Shown here in pieces: positions 11,870 through 23,860 of a stretch of DNA of 64,000 nt (positions within the stretch are counted from its first letter, which is position 1; the number at the start of each line of letters is the position of its first letter). Source of the stretch: Lantana camara. Lineage: Eukaryota > Streptophyta > Magnoliopsida > Lamiales > Verbenaceae. Both the position numbers and the translations under genes were made by a program. The stretch is from contig CM074863.1 in the NCBI GenBank assembly GCA_037501455.1, positions 62,291,501-62,355,500 of the forward strand. The letters run 5' to 3'. The notes beneath the pieces are model-generated. The model worked only from the letters and a program-made list of their open reading frames with translations, was not told the DNA's origin and searched no databases.

Positions 11870-12298
11870 TGTAGCACCCCGAAGAGGCCACAACCCCGCA
11901 CCGTCGTACCTCTCAAGTGGCTAGGAGACCTAGCCCCCAAGAAGCGCGCCGGCGAACGGACAAAACAATACAAGATCAGAGTACTTAGAAGGGAATATTG
12001 CAGCGGAAATATGAGAAATTTAAAACTTTCGAAACATAAATCATAAGCACAAGAGGCTAGTAACCAAGTACAAGGACTATACAAGAATTGAGTATTGAAA
12101 GAGATATTTCGATAGAGTGTCAAGGAAAATATAACAAGTAACAAAGGACACCGGAGGCTAGATCGATAAGTACCTAATCGAACGCTACATTATCATCAAG
12201 AGGGTGGAGACCAAGATGGTTCAAAAGAACCTGACCACAAGAGCACAACAAAAGATTTCTTATACTTCAAGATACCAGCCAACAAGCAATCACTGAAC

Positions 12299-12350
12299 CT
12301 GAAACCATGAGGTCAGAAAACAGGGTGGAGGTATTAGTCAAAAGGACTAA
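12299..12350 (-). promoter_or_regulatory. hairpin plus 3' splice acceptor, R3
   Basis: The stem TTAGTC/GACTAA closes a 5-nt loop (12334-12350). Acceptor GGTTTCAG lies 34 nt downstream on the minus strand. Confidence 0.5.
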
Positions 12351-13192
12351 GTGAGGCATGACTTTTGAAACAATATAAGTACTTAAACTTTAGGTTTTCA
12401 GAAAAGGATTTACTTCAAAGCTGTACTTTAAAACTGAATTTCGGAATCTTTATTTCAGAATCGTATTCCAAAACATTACTTTGAAAAGAGATTTCCAAGC
12501 AAGCACACACATGCACACACATCAGAGGTTCTGGTTCATATATACTTTATAAACGGGGAACAGGGTACGGGATATTTTCCAAAAGTATGAACCAGACTTT
12601 AAAACCAGAGTTGCCCGCAAGCTAGGCCATATCCATCCTTTACTCCTCAAAAACATTTACAAAGTTGGTATCGAGATCCATTAGGATCCCAACACCCATA
12701 ATCACATGCACCACCCCTTCTCCCCTTATTGTCGCGCCCAGGGAGCTACCCCGCGGTGACGTGCAAAACGGGAGGAATTTACCACCTCTCCCGACCTTCG
12801 ATGTGGAGTAACCAACCTCCGATTAAACCATCACCAAGGTCATTACGGCGGCCAGTCTCATAGTAGCCATTGGCGCACGCCTCCCGGTCTACTACTTAAC
12901 CATACCGCCAGGGCCCAACATAGCAAAATTTCCAAAGCTTGCTTTCAGAATAACAAAGGTGCATAAGCACACAGAGTTCAGATGACTGAACCTTTAATCA
13001 AAGCAGTATAACAGTGAACAGAACGTATATCAGAGATCATTGACTTTAAACTCGAAGCATTGTCCCAAACGGGAAAACGTTAACTTGAAAGATAGGAGTC
13101 TTTGCACCCGAAGGCGTTGATTTTGAAATCATTTGAAAATGAAGGAATATTCATGGTTCCAGTTGAAATAGTTTAACCTCACCTATTTATTT

Positions 13193-13264
13193 AGATAAAT
13201 TGGTAGTTGGTAGAAGACAGGGTTCACACGATACCCTGCGGATCCCAGAACTCGGTATTATCTC
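13193..13264 (-). other. putative leader exon 2 in R3
   Basis: A 72-nt minus-strand segment is bounded by CACTTACAG and AATAG|GTGAGG. Order and size match the exon 2 candidates of unrelated LTRs in the window. Confidence 0.5.
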
Positions 13265-13596
13265 CTGTAAGTGACAGACTACCATGAGCTTAAGGATCTA
13301 AGTCCCACACAGGATTAATGATGCATGATTGAGTGCGGATAGTCAAGTATTGGAGTATAAGATTGAAAAGAATGCGGCACACTTAAACAAGGAATAATCT
13401 CTCCCGAAGAAAGAATTCGAGCAAACGATTAGTCTCATTAGAAAGCTCGTATCAAAAACTTAGGGATATGTTCTTAAGGTCTTAGAACAACCCTAATGTG
13501 AACTTTGAAACCTACTTTGATCCCTTGTTTTTGAGAATTTTCGAAAAAGGCTTTGACCGTTGAATTCGTCTCTTTGAAATGATCAATTAGGTTGAA

Positions 13597-13669
13597 AGTC
13601 AAAATTCTTGGTCAAGGTCAAAGTCAAAAGTCAAAGTCAAAGGTCAAGGGTCAAAGGTCAAAGGTCACT
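13597..13669 (-). promoter_or_regulatory. W-box-like minisatellite in R3
   Basis: About nine copies of TTGAC(C/T) on the minus strand are spaced mostly 6-7 bp apart. TTGAC(C/T) is the core bound by plant WRKY factors. The cluster lies in putative intron 1; regulation is inferred only. Confidence 0.6.
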
Positions 13670-13674
13670 ATTCA

Positions 13675-13990
13675 AGTATACGGTATATATACTGTATGTA
13701 TACTGTACTTATACTGTATGTATACGTGTATTTATATAGTATGTATACGGTATTTATACTGTATGTATACGGTATTTATACGGGGATACCTACCGTATTT
13801 ATACAGTATTTATACAAGGTACATACAATATTTATACAAGAATACATGCGGTATTTATACTAGAATACATACGGTATTTATACAAAAGTTCATACGTATT
13901 TATTAAGGAAATACACATAGTATTTATACGAAAGTACACACGTATTTATACATATTGGAATCAAATACGTATACGTATATTATACATGTA
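13675..13990. repeat. GTATAC-rich degenerate tandem array in R3
   Basis: An irregular array of units resembling ACGGTATTTATAC and TGTATGTATAC, dense in self-complementary GTATAC. It lies at the same place, within putative intron 1, as the GC palindromes of other LTRs. Confidence 0.8.
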
Positions 13991-14507
13991 TACCATAACA
14001 TATATCAATTGGTCAAGTAATTATGTAACAATTAATTAAACATGTAACATTTAAAACTATAGGTTATACTTTAATTATGTAACATTAAATAACATGTAAC
14101 ATTTAATTAAATCATGAAATAAATTAAATTACCTAAGTATGATCATAAAATAATTAAAATGTAACATATAACATGTCATAATAATTGTCACATAATTAAA
14201 TTGTAACATAATTAAATTATGTAACACATTTCATAATAAACTATACTATAAGAAACATAATTCATAAATTCATGAATATTTAAAAACATAAATTAAATCA
14301 CATATTTCATGCATAAAATAAAACATAAATTAAATCCTAAACCTAGCATAATTAATAAATAAATTAAAACATAAAATAAAACATAAATTAAAACATAAAT
14401 TAAACTAATTAAAACATAAAAAAAAATAAGAAAACTAACCTTAAGGGGGAGAGAGAGAGGCGTGTGAAATGGCTGGAGTAAGGGAGCAAATGAGACCCCA
14501 AGCCACT

Positions 14508-14516
14508 TATTTATAG
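14508..14516 (-). promoter_or_regulatory. TATA box of R3
   Basis: CTATAAATA on the minus strand is followed by a purine/pyrimidine-biased exon 1 ending in CCCTTAAG|GTTAGT about 70 nt downstream. Confidence 0.65.
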
Positions 14517-16095
14517 TTGTTGGGAAGGACCAAAGTGCAAATAATATTTATTTTAGGGACTAGAGGTGGGGTATTTTGTGAAATTTCCAAAAATAGGTTT
14601 CCTTCTTTACATAATTGTCACAGCAGGGGTATTCTGGTAATTTCACCTTTCTCCTGCGTATTTTTGAAGTTGGAAAAGTGTCCATGAGCTAGGAAATAAA
14701 ATTAGCTTCGAAACGGTTACTCACGGGTCGAAATCGGACGTACGGTTTAAAAGTTATAAGCTTCGGAAGATTTGATTTTCTTGAATTTCGAAAATTAGTT
14801 AAATTATGAAATAAATACTAGGATAAGATTTGAAGGTCTAAAAGGCTTTCCAAAAATGTAGAAAAATACGAGGAACGTTATGGTGATGATCTCAAGGGCT
14901 AAATCATTCTAACGAAGGAAATATTTCTTACCGACGGAAATTTTTATTTGAAAATAAATTCTTAAATTGCTCTGGACACATAAACGAAACCTCAAAGCAT
15001 TGAAAAGAGAGTTGAAATAGTCTAAGAAGATAGGTATAGGTTCTTTAAGGTCTCTCGCATAAAATGGCGTAGTGCTGGTACGGAAAATGAATAGTACTTT
15101 TAACAAAATTTCCCAAAATACCCCTAATGATCAAGAAAGGATTTCGAAGCTTCGAAAACATGTTCATATGACTGGGAAGCATGAGTTATGAACCTCTAGG
15201 GTTCCAATGAGATGCTAGGGCAAGGTAGGATCGGGAAATGAATAGTGAATTTGGTTCGTGGTAAGGAAATCCCCCTTAGAACACAATACGACTAGTGAAT
15301 GCACATTGTTCACATAAGAATGCAATGCATGAACATTTGTAAAGGTGAACCAAGGTATATAAACGCATTCTTGTCCTCTTTGATTTATTGTTTTCAGCTA
15401 GGTCCTGATACGGGCTGTTACAAGATATATAATATCGCTTAAATTAAACACATACATGCAAGCCCTAATCCCGTGTGAAGTTTGATAAGAATTACCAAGT
15501 GGTTAAAACAAAAGAAAACATCAACGGGATTACGACGTTCATATTAATTTATAATTGATCATAAGGGTTTATGGCCCGGCGAGTGGGCGTGCACAATCTC
15601 CAACCTACTCCTCGTGTAATCATAATCAATTATTCAATCATTCATTATCATACATAAATCTTTTGTGCTCATAAATACATGATCATAATCATTCATATAC
15701 ACCTTCTTCCTCCGGGTGGTGGACGAGTTTGCAAGGCTCGACCACCTAATCATATCAATGTGGCTATGAGGTTCATGAGGCCTCAAAGCCCGGTTAGCGT
15801 TTCCCCGTCAAGAACCTCCCTTGACGAAGTCCGTTTCGCCGTAAGTTGTAACTAGTATATAGGATCCCCGTCAGCCCTTGCTTCTTCGGTTAGCCACATA
15901 TACTAAGTCCCGGGGCCCGTGCAATCATAAACATGTCTCGCCAAAACATAAGGTAGGGTTTCATAATTAAAAGGGTCAAACGTTTGAAATCATTTACCCG
16001 AAATGACTCGATATATATAAATATACTATTTTGGCTTAAAACCTTTCACATAAGGGATATATCGGGTCACTTTAACTATTAGAAGAAAAACCCAC

Positions 16096-16161
16096 CTTTT
16101 CCAAGCAAAAGAAAGGTACAAGCGTCTCAAGGCTCGCCCTCGTCTCCGACCAAACCCGAAT
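16096..16161 (-). other. putative leader exon 2 in R2 5' LTR
   Basis: The 66-nt counterpart of 4439-4504, with the same acceptor GCACAG and donor AAG|GTGGGT. Confidence 0.5.
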
Positions 16162-16777
16162 CTGTGCAAAAGAAAAGGTATGAGACTCAATGACCACATA
16201 TGACTCTCGGCAATGAAGTGAATATGAAATGAATGCATAAATGATCATGTTATATCATAAAAATGTTCATGTGCATGATTAAGAAATTTAAAACATATAA
16301 TCAAATCATTCGTTCATATAATTCATTCAATTTCATAATTTCATAAATTCATAATGCATATCAATTAATCCAAGAATTCATTTAATAATCATAACACATA
16401 ATATTCATATTCACATTTAGGAATAAAATAAATAAAACGTTCAATCAATAGTCGGTAAATTAAAATACGCGAAATTGAAATCAATTAATTTCAAGAATTA
16501 AATTAAATCAAATAATATTTAAAATATATAATAAATATATAATATAATAAGTATATAATAACATATAATAACATATAATATACATATATACATATACACG
16601 TAGCTACATGTATGCACACACACACAAATATGTATACTATATATATATTCATGCATGCAACTCAAATAACAACCATGCACACACAACTCACAGCCATGCA
16701 TGCAACACACACACTGCACAGAAATATAACAGCAGCAACCACATAGCAAACGCAGGCAAAGGAGTCGAGAAAAACGG

Positions 16778-16901
16778 GGTGACACCCCCGTGTCACCTCC
16801 CAAGCCTAGACCGAGACACCCCCGTGTCTCGGTACAGAAATCCTAGGCCCAGACAGCACCCCCGTTACACGCCGGAACGAGCAAAATGACACACCCGTGT
16901 C
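16778..16901 (-). repeat. GC-rich palindrome cluster in R2 5' LTR
   Basis: It repeats the three GACAC...GTGTC hairpins of the 3' LTR, with all arms intact. Confidence 0.7.
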
Positions 16902-18481
16902 TCGCGGCAGAACGTCCCTGTTTTGACAGCAAAAATCGCGCAGAAAAGGCAGCCATTTCCAGCAAGAAAGAAGGCAACAAAGGCAGCTAAACTAAGCATG
17001 AAAAGCAGCAAGAACACAGCTAAAACACATGCCAAGAAGCCACGGAAATGACAACAAAAAGGAAGAAGGAAACTCAGCAAATTGACAGCAAGAATTCAGC
17101 GCGAAAAACAGGGTAAAACAATCGCGAAAACAGGGTATGCTTGCTCTCAGTTAATCCGACTCAGTTCAGGTCCTTAAGGCCAACAAATATGTAGCAAAAC
17201 AACATAAATCCAACACATAATTCAGTTCCAAACGTGATCAACCAAGAGGAGAAAGCATGCGTGACCTTCATGTGGAATTTTCTCAAAAAGTCATAAATGA
17301 TATCTCATAAATATCTCAACCACCATGAAATCAATGACCATAAATGATATAAGGATGTCAAAACAATCAATCTCAAGCTTGGAATCAATCAAAACCATTG
17401 AGAATCGAATGAGATCAAGAAATTGCCCAAAATACTCCATTTTCGGATAACAGTCTAGAATTGATGAAACCATGCTCAAATTCATGAATGAAAGGATGAA
17501 AATGATCAGAAATAAACATATAATACAATCCTAAACTTACCTTGTTGATTGGATGAAGTTTGGATGAGATTTGAGCTCCAAAATCTCTAAGGGAGGAAGG
17601 GTTACGGGACTGGAATGAAGAGCAGTAGCTTTGGCTGAGTTTTGGGGATTGTGAGAGGGTTAGCTTGGTTAGGGCTTGATATGTCATGATAGGTGGTTGA
17701 GTTAGGGATCTAAAGAATCAAACCATGGTTAATTTGGCTATAGTGTGGATAAGATATGGCTAATTTTACACAGTAAGGTCAAATTGGTCGCCGATTCGTT
17801 TTTCGGTTGGATTTCGGAGTTTCAAATGACTTAGGAAAAATATAAGGCTAATTTTACTAAACTCGAATATTCGTTACGAGTTCAGCAGAGTTGACGGAAC
17901 TCGAATCCGAGTTCCCGAGCTCAAGATATTAAATTCGGAACCAAGGGTACGCTAAGTGCTCGTTAGCCCCCTGTGACGCCCCGTTTTCTCGAAGGGCGTT
18001 CTTACGACATCAACAAGTAAGTCTCTACACTTGTGCGTATTTAATTTAAGAGTTCTTGAATTATGTAATTTAATGTAAATCCAATTTAATATGTGTTCAT
18101 TCGAATTATTCTAAGATTAATTGCCAACTTGATTAATTACAAGTATATTTAACCATAACTATCTAATTTGATTTAATTCAAATTTATTCCATGAAATAAT
18201 TGTCAAGTTGATTTTAAATCCATCAAGTTACTTAACTTGTTTAATTTCGGTTTACTTGAATTACTTGAGATTAATTGTCAATCATGTGTTTACGAAATGT
18301 CGTTAAATTGTACGAAAGGTTTCTAAAATTAAATTGAATTAAACTCTAATTGGTAAATCTATCTCTTTCATTTTAATTTGTAAAATTAATTCAGAGCTTG
18401 AATGTTTATTCGTAACTTTACCAATTTTATTTACGATTATTTGTACGCGCTATTACTTGCTACGCGATAAGGATACCCGGT

Positions 18482-18490
18482 TGTATATAG
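18482..18490 (+). promoter_or_regulatory. TATA box of R4 LTR 1
   Basis: TGTATATAG lies about 40 nt before a pyrimidine-rich tract. Identical copies sit at 24371-24379 and 30260-30268. Confidence 0.6.
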
Positions 18491-18689
18491 CTTGTGCACA
18501 AGACACATTTTTCCCAATCCCTTTTCTCTCTCTCTCTCCTCTCTCACTCTCTCTCATTCCCGCGGGTCACTATGCGCGGCTTCGGTTACGAGCCCATAAC
18601 TCGATCGTTTCTCGACGGAATTCAACAAACGAATAGTCCATTTCGATTATCTCGGCGAGACCGACGTAAGAGTACCAATTTCACGGCCT

Positions 18690-19400
18690 AACGATGAACG
18701 GTGGCGGAGTTATGGGCGGATTTCAGTAGCAGCGGCGGAGCTGTCAGACCGCCGCCACTTCGCCGGCATTTCGCGGCGGTTTCCGGCCACTTCCTTGATG
18801 CACGCGCCCCATGCCCAGACAGAGGACTTCCAGGCGCTTCGTTTGACGTTCGAAACGCGGCCATCGGAGTAGCGAAGGCGCCGCACGCGCCGCCCAAAGC
18901 TCGCGGCGGCGGCGCGAGTTACTGTAGCAACGGCGGCAGAAACTTCGGCGGCCAACGGGGGCCTTTTCCGGCCATCTTTTGGTCTCGGGCTCTTCACGAA
19001 AGTTGTTCGGAACGACGAGAACTAGTGACCTGTGATCAGGCGACTCCAGATTCGGTGGTTTGGTGGCGGATCGGTGGCGGCAAAGTGGCGGTGCAACGGC
19101 GGCACTAGCTCCGAGGATTTTTCCGGAAAGCTACCTTAGGGCTTTCGAAGAGCTCATCATGGGTAAGTCAACACCTCTTTCGGATCGCATTTTGGTTCAC
19201 CGGTTTGGAAGTAATTTGAGTTTGAAGATTTAGGGTTTTCGTGTTCTTAGATTTCAGATCTAGGACAATCGGCTTCGAATTTCCAGAAATTGATTGAGGA
19301 TTCAGAACGGGCACGAAGACTTCATTCAGGAATGATTTTTTGGGATTTTTCCGGCGACTTTTGACGGCGGCCCGGCGGCGGTCCGGCCAAATTCCGGCAG
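18690..19400 (+). other. CpG-rich island inside R4 LTR (three copies)
   Basis: Dense CGG/GCC repeats stand out in an otherwise AT-rich LTR. Copies follow at +5889 and +11778. ORFs of up to 135 codons on both strands are by-products of the composition and lack a credible ATG start. Candidate CG-methylation target or GC-rich leader. Confidence 0.6.
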
Positions 19401-20198
19401 CTACAGTGGTGGCGTTCCGGCGGCGTTTGGTCAGAATGTTCGTCTCGTTGTGGTGAGTTCAACGCCACCTTCTGTTCGTTAATCGGACACTCGATCTATT
19501 TATTACGAATTATTTTGCGTAATTGTGATTATTTGAATTAATTGTTTTAAGTGCAAATAAATTGGTTATTGTTGGTTTGTTGATCGAGATGTATTCCAAT
19601 CGTATATGAAAACATGTGTTGAATGGATTGTGATATGTATGAATGTTTCGATTTACAATTTGAATCCCGATGTGATGAATTTATGCTATGTGTTTAGATA
19701 TGAAGGGGTGTTAGTGTAATATTTATGAAACTATGAATGTGACTTGAGCTTGTGTACCAAACATTTTGTGAAGTTGTAAAGTATGACTTTAAGTGAATTA
19801 AATGCACTCTTTATTTGTATCAAGCATGCCATCTACGTACAACAACTTTGTATGTTTATATAATCAAATTGCTCTTACTTATGCACTTTATAACTCGACA
19901 TGAACTTGATGCTTAATTCTAATATTATAATTGAACCCTGTGATATTGGATGATTTAATATGCATTTTCTGAATACATTGACTTCCTAAATTGATCTTGC
20001 ATCTTTGGATATGGAATTGCATGATGGTTGCTTGTAAATATGACCTTGTTGAGCATTGATTTGCCTTGAATGACCACGACACCTCATCCAAGCACAACAT
20101 GAACACTTATGCATAACCACGATCATGTTGAGCAACGCCGTGCGTCTTGTTTGGTTCATATAGAGTCTAAGTCTGGGCTTCTGTATGTCTTGTCACAG

Positions 20199-20271
20199 AG
20201 TTTGGTGGTGCCGATGGGTCCGAGGTTTAGAGTGTTTGGCCCTTCACACTCTCAGACTCTACTACTACGAG
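20199..20271 (+). other. putative leader exon 2, R4 LTR 1
   Basis: A 73-nt segment lies between CTTGTCACAG and CGAG|GTGAGG. The R7 LTR has a 73-nt homologue at 45968-46040 with the same boundaries. Confidence 0.55.
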
Positions 20272-21015
20272 GTGAGGTTTAGGATTTTGTATAGTTATGC
20301 GACCTATGACCTTAATATGCTGATTTCAACCCCTGCATGCGAGTATATCTATTATATACGTATGTGTTGGATATGATATGTTTATGACCTTGTGAAACAA
20401 CTCTGTTTTTGGAAAATTAGATATGAAAGCATATGTAAGCTGTTTCGGAAAGTTAAGTTATGTTATGATTATGTAGCGAGATTGCCATGAAAGTTGGTAT
20501 ATGTTATGTTATGTTATGTGGATCCAGGAGCTGGTACGAGTGGAGACCGGCACGGCATAGGGCCGTCGGATAAGCCACTGTGCTAGTTCCATTTGAGATA
20601 TCATTGCGCGACCTTAGGGCGATGAGGGAGGCGTGATATCTTGAGCCTTCGGTGTACAGCCGGGGAGGACTCTTGTGGGTTCGCTACCCCTTGAGGGTTT
20701 GTATGTATGTTATTGATGGTTAGGGCCAACGCGTGGCTCTTCCATCATTGGAGTAGAGGATGGATTGATTCTGTTTTATGTTCTGTTCAGTTATGAGGAG
20801 TAAAGGTTGGAAGCCCGTACTCGCCGGGTATATGTTATGAATGTCTGGGATTTGTGAAACGGGATAGGTTTCTCTAAATGGTTTTCCAAACTTATACTAT
20901 TTTGGGTATTTCAACTGTTTTGCCGTGCAAAACCCTAATCCCGGTTCATGAGTCCACCCTTATGATATGTGTTGTGCTCTATATATATATTGTGGGTGTG
21001 CGTTAGCCCCCTCAC

Positions 21016-21057
21016 TCAGTCAGTTGACTGACACCTCATTTTATCTTTTAGTTGCAG
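21016..21057 (+). promoter_or_regulatory. dyad plus 3' splice acceptor, R4 LTR 1
   Basis: Dyad TCAGTCA/TGACTGA (21016-21031), then TTATCTTTTAG and TTGCAG ending at 21057. Same arrangement at +5889 and +11778. Confidence 0.5.
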
Positions 21058-21563
21058 GTTCTTTTGGCTTGAGCTAGGCGGAAGTGAGTCTTCTGAGTCA
21101 CACTTGTCAGTCTAGTAGGTGTTAGGATGCATTTATCGCATACTCTACTTATTTTATGTATTTATGTTTCACATTTGCAGATTATGTTTATGATCTATTT
21201 AGACTTCAACCCGTATGGGGTTAGTAAACTAGTATTTGGTTGTTACTAGATATTGATGATATTTATGTTGTTTATTATGTTGGATTATGTATGTCGATAT
21301 TCGGGATTAGGTATCTATGCTAGTTGAACCCGTCACCTGCTTTGCATGTTTTGTTTTAAATGCTTCCGCTATCTATTGTTGTTGGTTTTAATTGCTTCCG
21401 CACTCTGAGTTTTTGTCAAGTTAGATCCGCCTAGCCTAGTGTGTGAGTTGGTCTCCCGTTCGCTCTGATTCGGATTCGGGCATGGATTTCCATTTCATGT
21501 TCTGGGTCTGGGTCATAGTGCGGGGGATGTGGCATCCTCCGTTTGGGGTGTTACATCCTTAAG

Positions 21564-21575
21564 TGGTATCAGAGC
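21564..21575 (+). promoter_or_regulatory. R4 primer-binding site 1
   Basis: TGGTATCAGAGC, a perfect initiator tRNA-Met complement, lies 8 nt after the LTR. The second copy is at 27453-27464. Confidence 0.9.
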
Positions 21576-22700
21576 TCTAGGTTGCAAAACCGAGCTCTTG
21601 AGTCGTGTTGAGTCTGTCTAGGTCGTACGGCATAGGAATAACTGCGCATTGCATTTGTTTGACTTGATATTTTGACCATTCGGCGTAAATTGTTTCTTGA
21701 TTATATGATTGTGTGCACATTGTGACTTTGATTATGCGACATCTTGTTTTATGTGCTTTATAAATTACAACTAATTGTTGCATTTACGTGATATACGTGT
21801 TACATTTCATTTGCATCTTTAATCCGCATGCATCGAATTTAGTGTTTGAATTTCAGGGTGTCCTATGAGTCAACACTAAGATTTCCCTCCGTCAACACTA
21901 CCTATTGGTACTATAACGAAAACACGCCATAATTCGAAGATGAAAGGATTCTTTACCAAGATCAATGGTCATGAAAAGGTTCAGAGTTGAAGGACTGAGA
22001 TTTGCTATGTTGACTTACTATCTTAAAGTCAATTGAAAGATGGAGTTTGATGAATTTTCACCTTGATGATTCGTTTATTTGGAAGTAGTCACCTTGTTGA
22101 TGGAAACGAGTTGATGTAGAAGAATCCGATCAAATACGATCCGATCAAGTTCAAGGGATGTGGATAGGTAACCATGTTACTTAAGCAACGAGCTACAAAC
22201 CATCGGTGAGTGTTGAAGGTTTTGGTGCCATTTAGAGTTAACGAACGACAAGACAAGATTGGTTGTTAGCTCTTTGGGTGTTTCTCTAAGATGAGATGGA
22301 AGACATTGTTGATGCGGGAATATAACAGTTAGATGCTGAAAGACTTTATTCAAGTTTTAGAATTATATACCATGGATTGCTTTGGGAAGTGCTTAGCACC
22401 ACGATCATCCAACGAAACTCTGAGGTAAATATCTAATTGACAAACGATTCATGGACAACTCCTTGAAGAGGAGCAGACTAAGATTTAACACATAAATGAG
22501 AATTCTTGGGAGAAACTGAGGATGATTCTAGTAGAGAAAGGATTACGGTCTAGCAAGGGGTTTGGTGATAAACAAGCGTTGTTGAGTTACCACTTTATGA
22601 AAAGACTCAAGACAAAGAGGTCCAGATGACGAGGGTTGCATCATTGTCGGCTTAATCAACTCCTACCGCTTCATCTCAACTTCCTGTCAAGAGCTTGACA

Positions 22701-22750
22701 CTACGGTGATCGGTACGCCAAGCATTCATGGCATTTGCATACATGCATCG
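22701..22750 (+). promoter_or_regulatory. conserved interior motif 1 (donor plus CATGCA), R4
   Basis: CTACGGTGATCG|GTACGCC is followed by AAGCATTCATGGC and ACATGCATCG. R8 and R10 carry the same motif, and all keep G|GT. The second R4 copy is at 28590-28639. Confidence 0.5.
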
Positions 22751-23158
22751 TTTAAATACTCCTACCTTGTTTTGGTTGATGTGGGTGATGACTACTGCTA
22801 TTTTAATTGTGATAACTTGGATACCTGATCTAGTATTTGTAACTTGAAATTTCTACTTGTTATGAACTGTTGCTGAAATGAATGAGTTATGTACTTATGT
22901 GAACTGTTCATGCTTATGTGATTTAAAACTCTCTTGATTGCTCACTAACTTCCCATATAACATACATACATACTGTAACCTTGTTTTATAGGGATTCCAT
23001 CGCGATATCCCCCTTGAGTTGAGGTATGAGAGTTGAATCTATACTCAAGGGACACCGATATCAGTTGTATAAGGTACACCAAACATGCATCGCATACTTT
23101 TCGTCAAGTGTTACTATGATGTGTGTATGTATGAACAACTGATCAGTGGATTTATGTG

Positions 23159-23540
23159 TAAGAGAGACCTTAGGTTCCCTCTTTTTATGTGTTGGAGAGA
23201 TGTAGGATTCTCTCTATTTATGTGGTAGAAAGATGTTGGAATCTTTCTAAGTTTTGTGCGCGAGAGATGTTGGATTCTCTTGTATTTAGATATTCAGGGA
23301 TGCTGGATTCTCTTGAATCTAGGAGTTTGAGGAATGCTGGATTTTCTCAAACTAGAATGTTGGGAGATGTTGGAATCTGCCCGACTTAGGTTGAGAGACG
23401 GGGTTCTCTCAATTATGTGCTTGAGAGACGGGGTTCTCTCTTTTATATTTGCTCGAGAGACGGGGTTCTCTCTCTTGTGGGTGCTGGGGGACGGGGCTCT
23501 CTCTCTTACTTGTTGAGAGATGGGATTCTCTCTTGTTTGT
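23159..23540 (+). repeat. hairpin minisatellite in R4 interior 1
   Basis: About twelve degenerate units of 28-36 bp, each centred on GAGAGA(6-nt loop)TCTCTC, for example GAGAGACGGGGTTCTCTC. Unit 23226 pairs TAGAAAGAT with ATCTTTCTA, and unit 23327 pairs TTTGAG with CTCAAA, so sequence changes while pairing stays. R8 has a related array. Confidence 0.85.
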
Positions 23541-23824
23541 TGTGGTTGCGTTACGCGTTGCTCTGACTACGGGTTGCAAGTGGCGAGTCTGAGACGACAT
23601 CGAGGTTGGGTGCAGTTGCAGCTATCCGATCATGGGAATGACCGACCGAGTTCGAAACATCTAACGGATCAAGTACTCGCACGAACCTCGACGATAACAA
23701 GACATTCTAAAGGAGGTTCAGTGTAGATGACCGGAGTAAGCCTCACCATTAGAGTTATGATCTCACGCAAGTTCGGGAGAAGGGTTGGAGCACTACAACT
23801 CGAGGATCTACATTTTTTCCAGTG

Positions 23825-23843
23825 GAACCTGGGGACCAGGTTC
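23825..23843 (+). promoter_or_regulatory. stem-loop before R4 polypurine tract 1
   Basis: Arms GAACCTGG and CCAGGTTC with a 3-nt loop. Same in R10 (62580-62598) and repeated at 29714-29732. Confidence 0.6.
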
Positions 23844-23847
23844 TCTT

Positions 23848-23860
23848 AAGGGGGGAAGGT
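23848..23860 (+). promoter_or_regulatory. R4 polypurine tract 1
   Basis: AAGGGGGGAAGGT lies directly before TGTGACGCCCC of LTR 2. The second copy is at 29737-29749. Confidence 0.85.

Larger units (their letters stand above)
11870..15422 (-). mobile_element. R3: solo LTR (3553 bp)
   Basis: TGTAGCACCCC...GGGCTGTTACA is flanked by perfect AGATA duplications (11865-11869 and 15423-15427). Removing it restores the R2 LTR. No interior is present, so it is a solo LTR. On the minus strand: TATA box at 14508-14516, CT-rich exon 1, donor AAG|GTTAGT (intron base 14439), W-box cluster, GTATAC-rich array, exon 2 (13193-13264), hairpin (12334-12350) and acceptor GTTTCAG at 12299-12300. Its ends and U3 differ from all other LTRs here. 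Confidence 0.9.
15423..17971 (-). mobile_element. R2 5' LTR, piece 2
   Basis: It resumes the R2 LTR after R3, aligned with about 3765-6315 of the 3' LTR, and stops at CCCCC, duplicated beyond R4. It contains exon 2 (16096-16161), the palindrome cluster (16778-16901), the donor (17535-17540) and the U3 dyad (17896-17915). Confidence 0.88.
17972..21555 (+). mobile_element. R4 LTR 1
   Basis: TGTGACGCCCC...GGGGTGTTACA. TATA box at 18482, CT-rich tract 18521-18555, GC-rich island 18690-19400 rich in CGG/CCG, donor ATGG|GTAAGT at 19163 (an alternative GTGAGT at 19453), exon 2 at 20199-20271, dyad TCAGTCA/TGACTGA at 21016-21031, acceptor TTGCAG at 21057, then GCTAGGCGG. Read from exon 2 to the end it closely resembles the R7 LTR, but its first half does not. 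Confidence 0.92.
21556..23860 (+). mobile_element. R4 interior 1 (non-coding, 2305 bp)
   Basis: It starts with a PBS and ends with a polypurine tract. No frame is open beyond about 70 codons, and I find no zinc knuckle, protease or RT motif. Landmarks are an acceptor-like TTTCAG at 21856, a G|GTAC motif at 22713 with acceptor TTATAG at 22991 (a 279-nt candidate intron), a second G|GTAC motif at 23074, a hairpin minisatellite (23159-23540), and a stem-loop at 23825. Confidence 0.88.

Noticed and set aside
13592..13906. 104-codon ORF rich in Tyr/Ile/Cys
   Set aside because: It is a translation of the GTCAAA and GTATAC repeats.
18688..18997. Antisense ORFs of 69 and 95 codons in the same island
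   Set aside because: Same compositional cause; one of them is shortened in LTR 3 by the single substitution at 30588.
18701..19108. 135-codon ORF repeated in the three R4 LTRs
   Set aside because: It begins at GTG, lies in a CGG/GCC-rich island where all frames are long, overlaps an antisense ORF, and shows no domain. Composition explains it.
19443..19460. Donor GTG|GTGAGT as the main R4 exon 1 end
   Set aside because: Possible as an alternative, but 19163 (GG|GTAAGT) fits the donors of other LTRs better.
23159..23540. CRISPR-like array
   Set aside because: Units are short, degenerate and hairpin-shaped with no unique spacers of constant length, and the setting is a plant retrotransposon.
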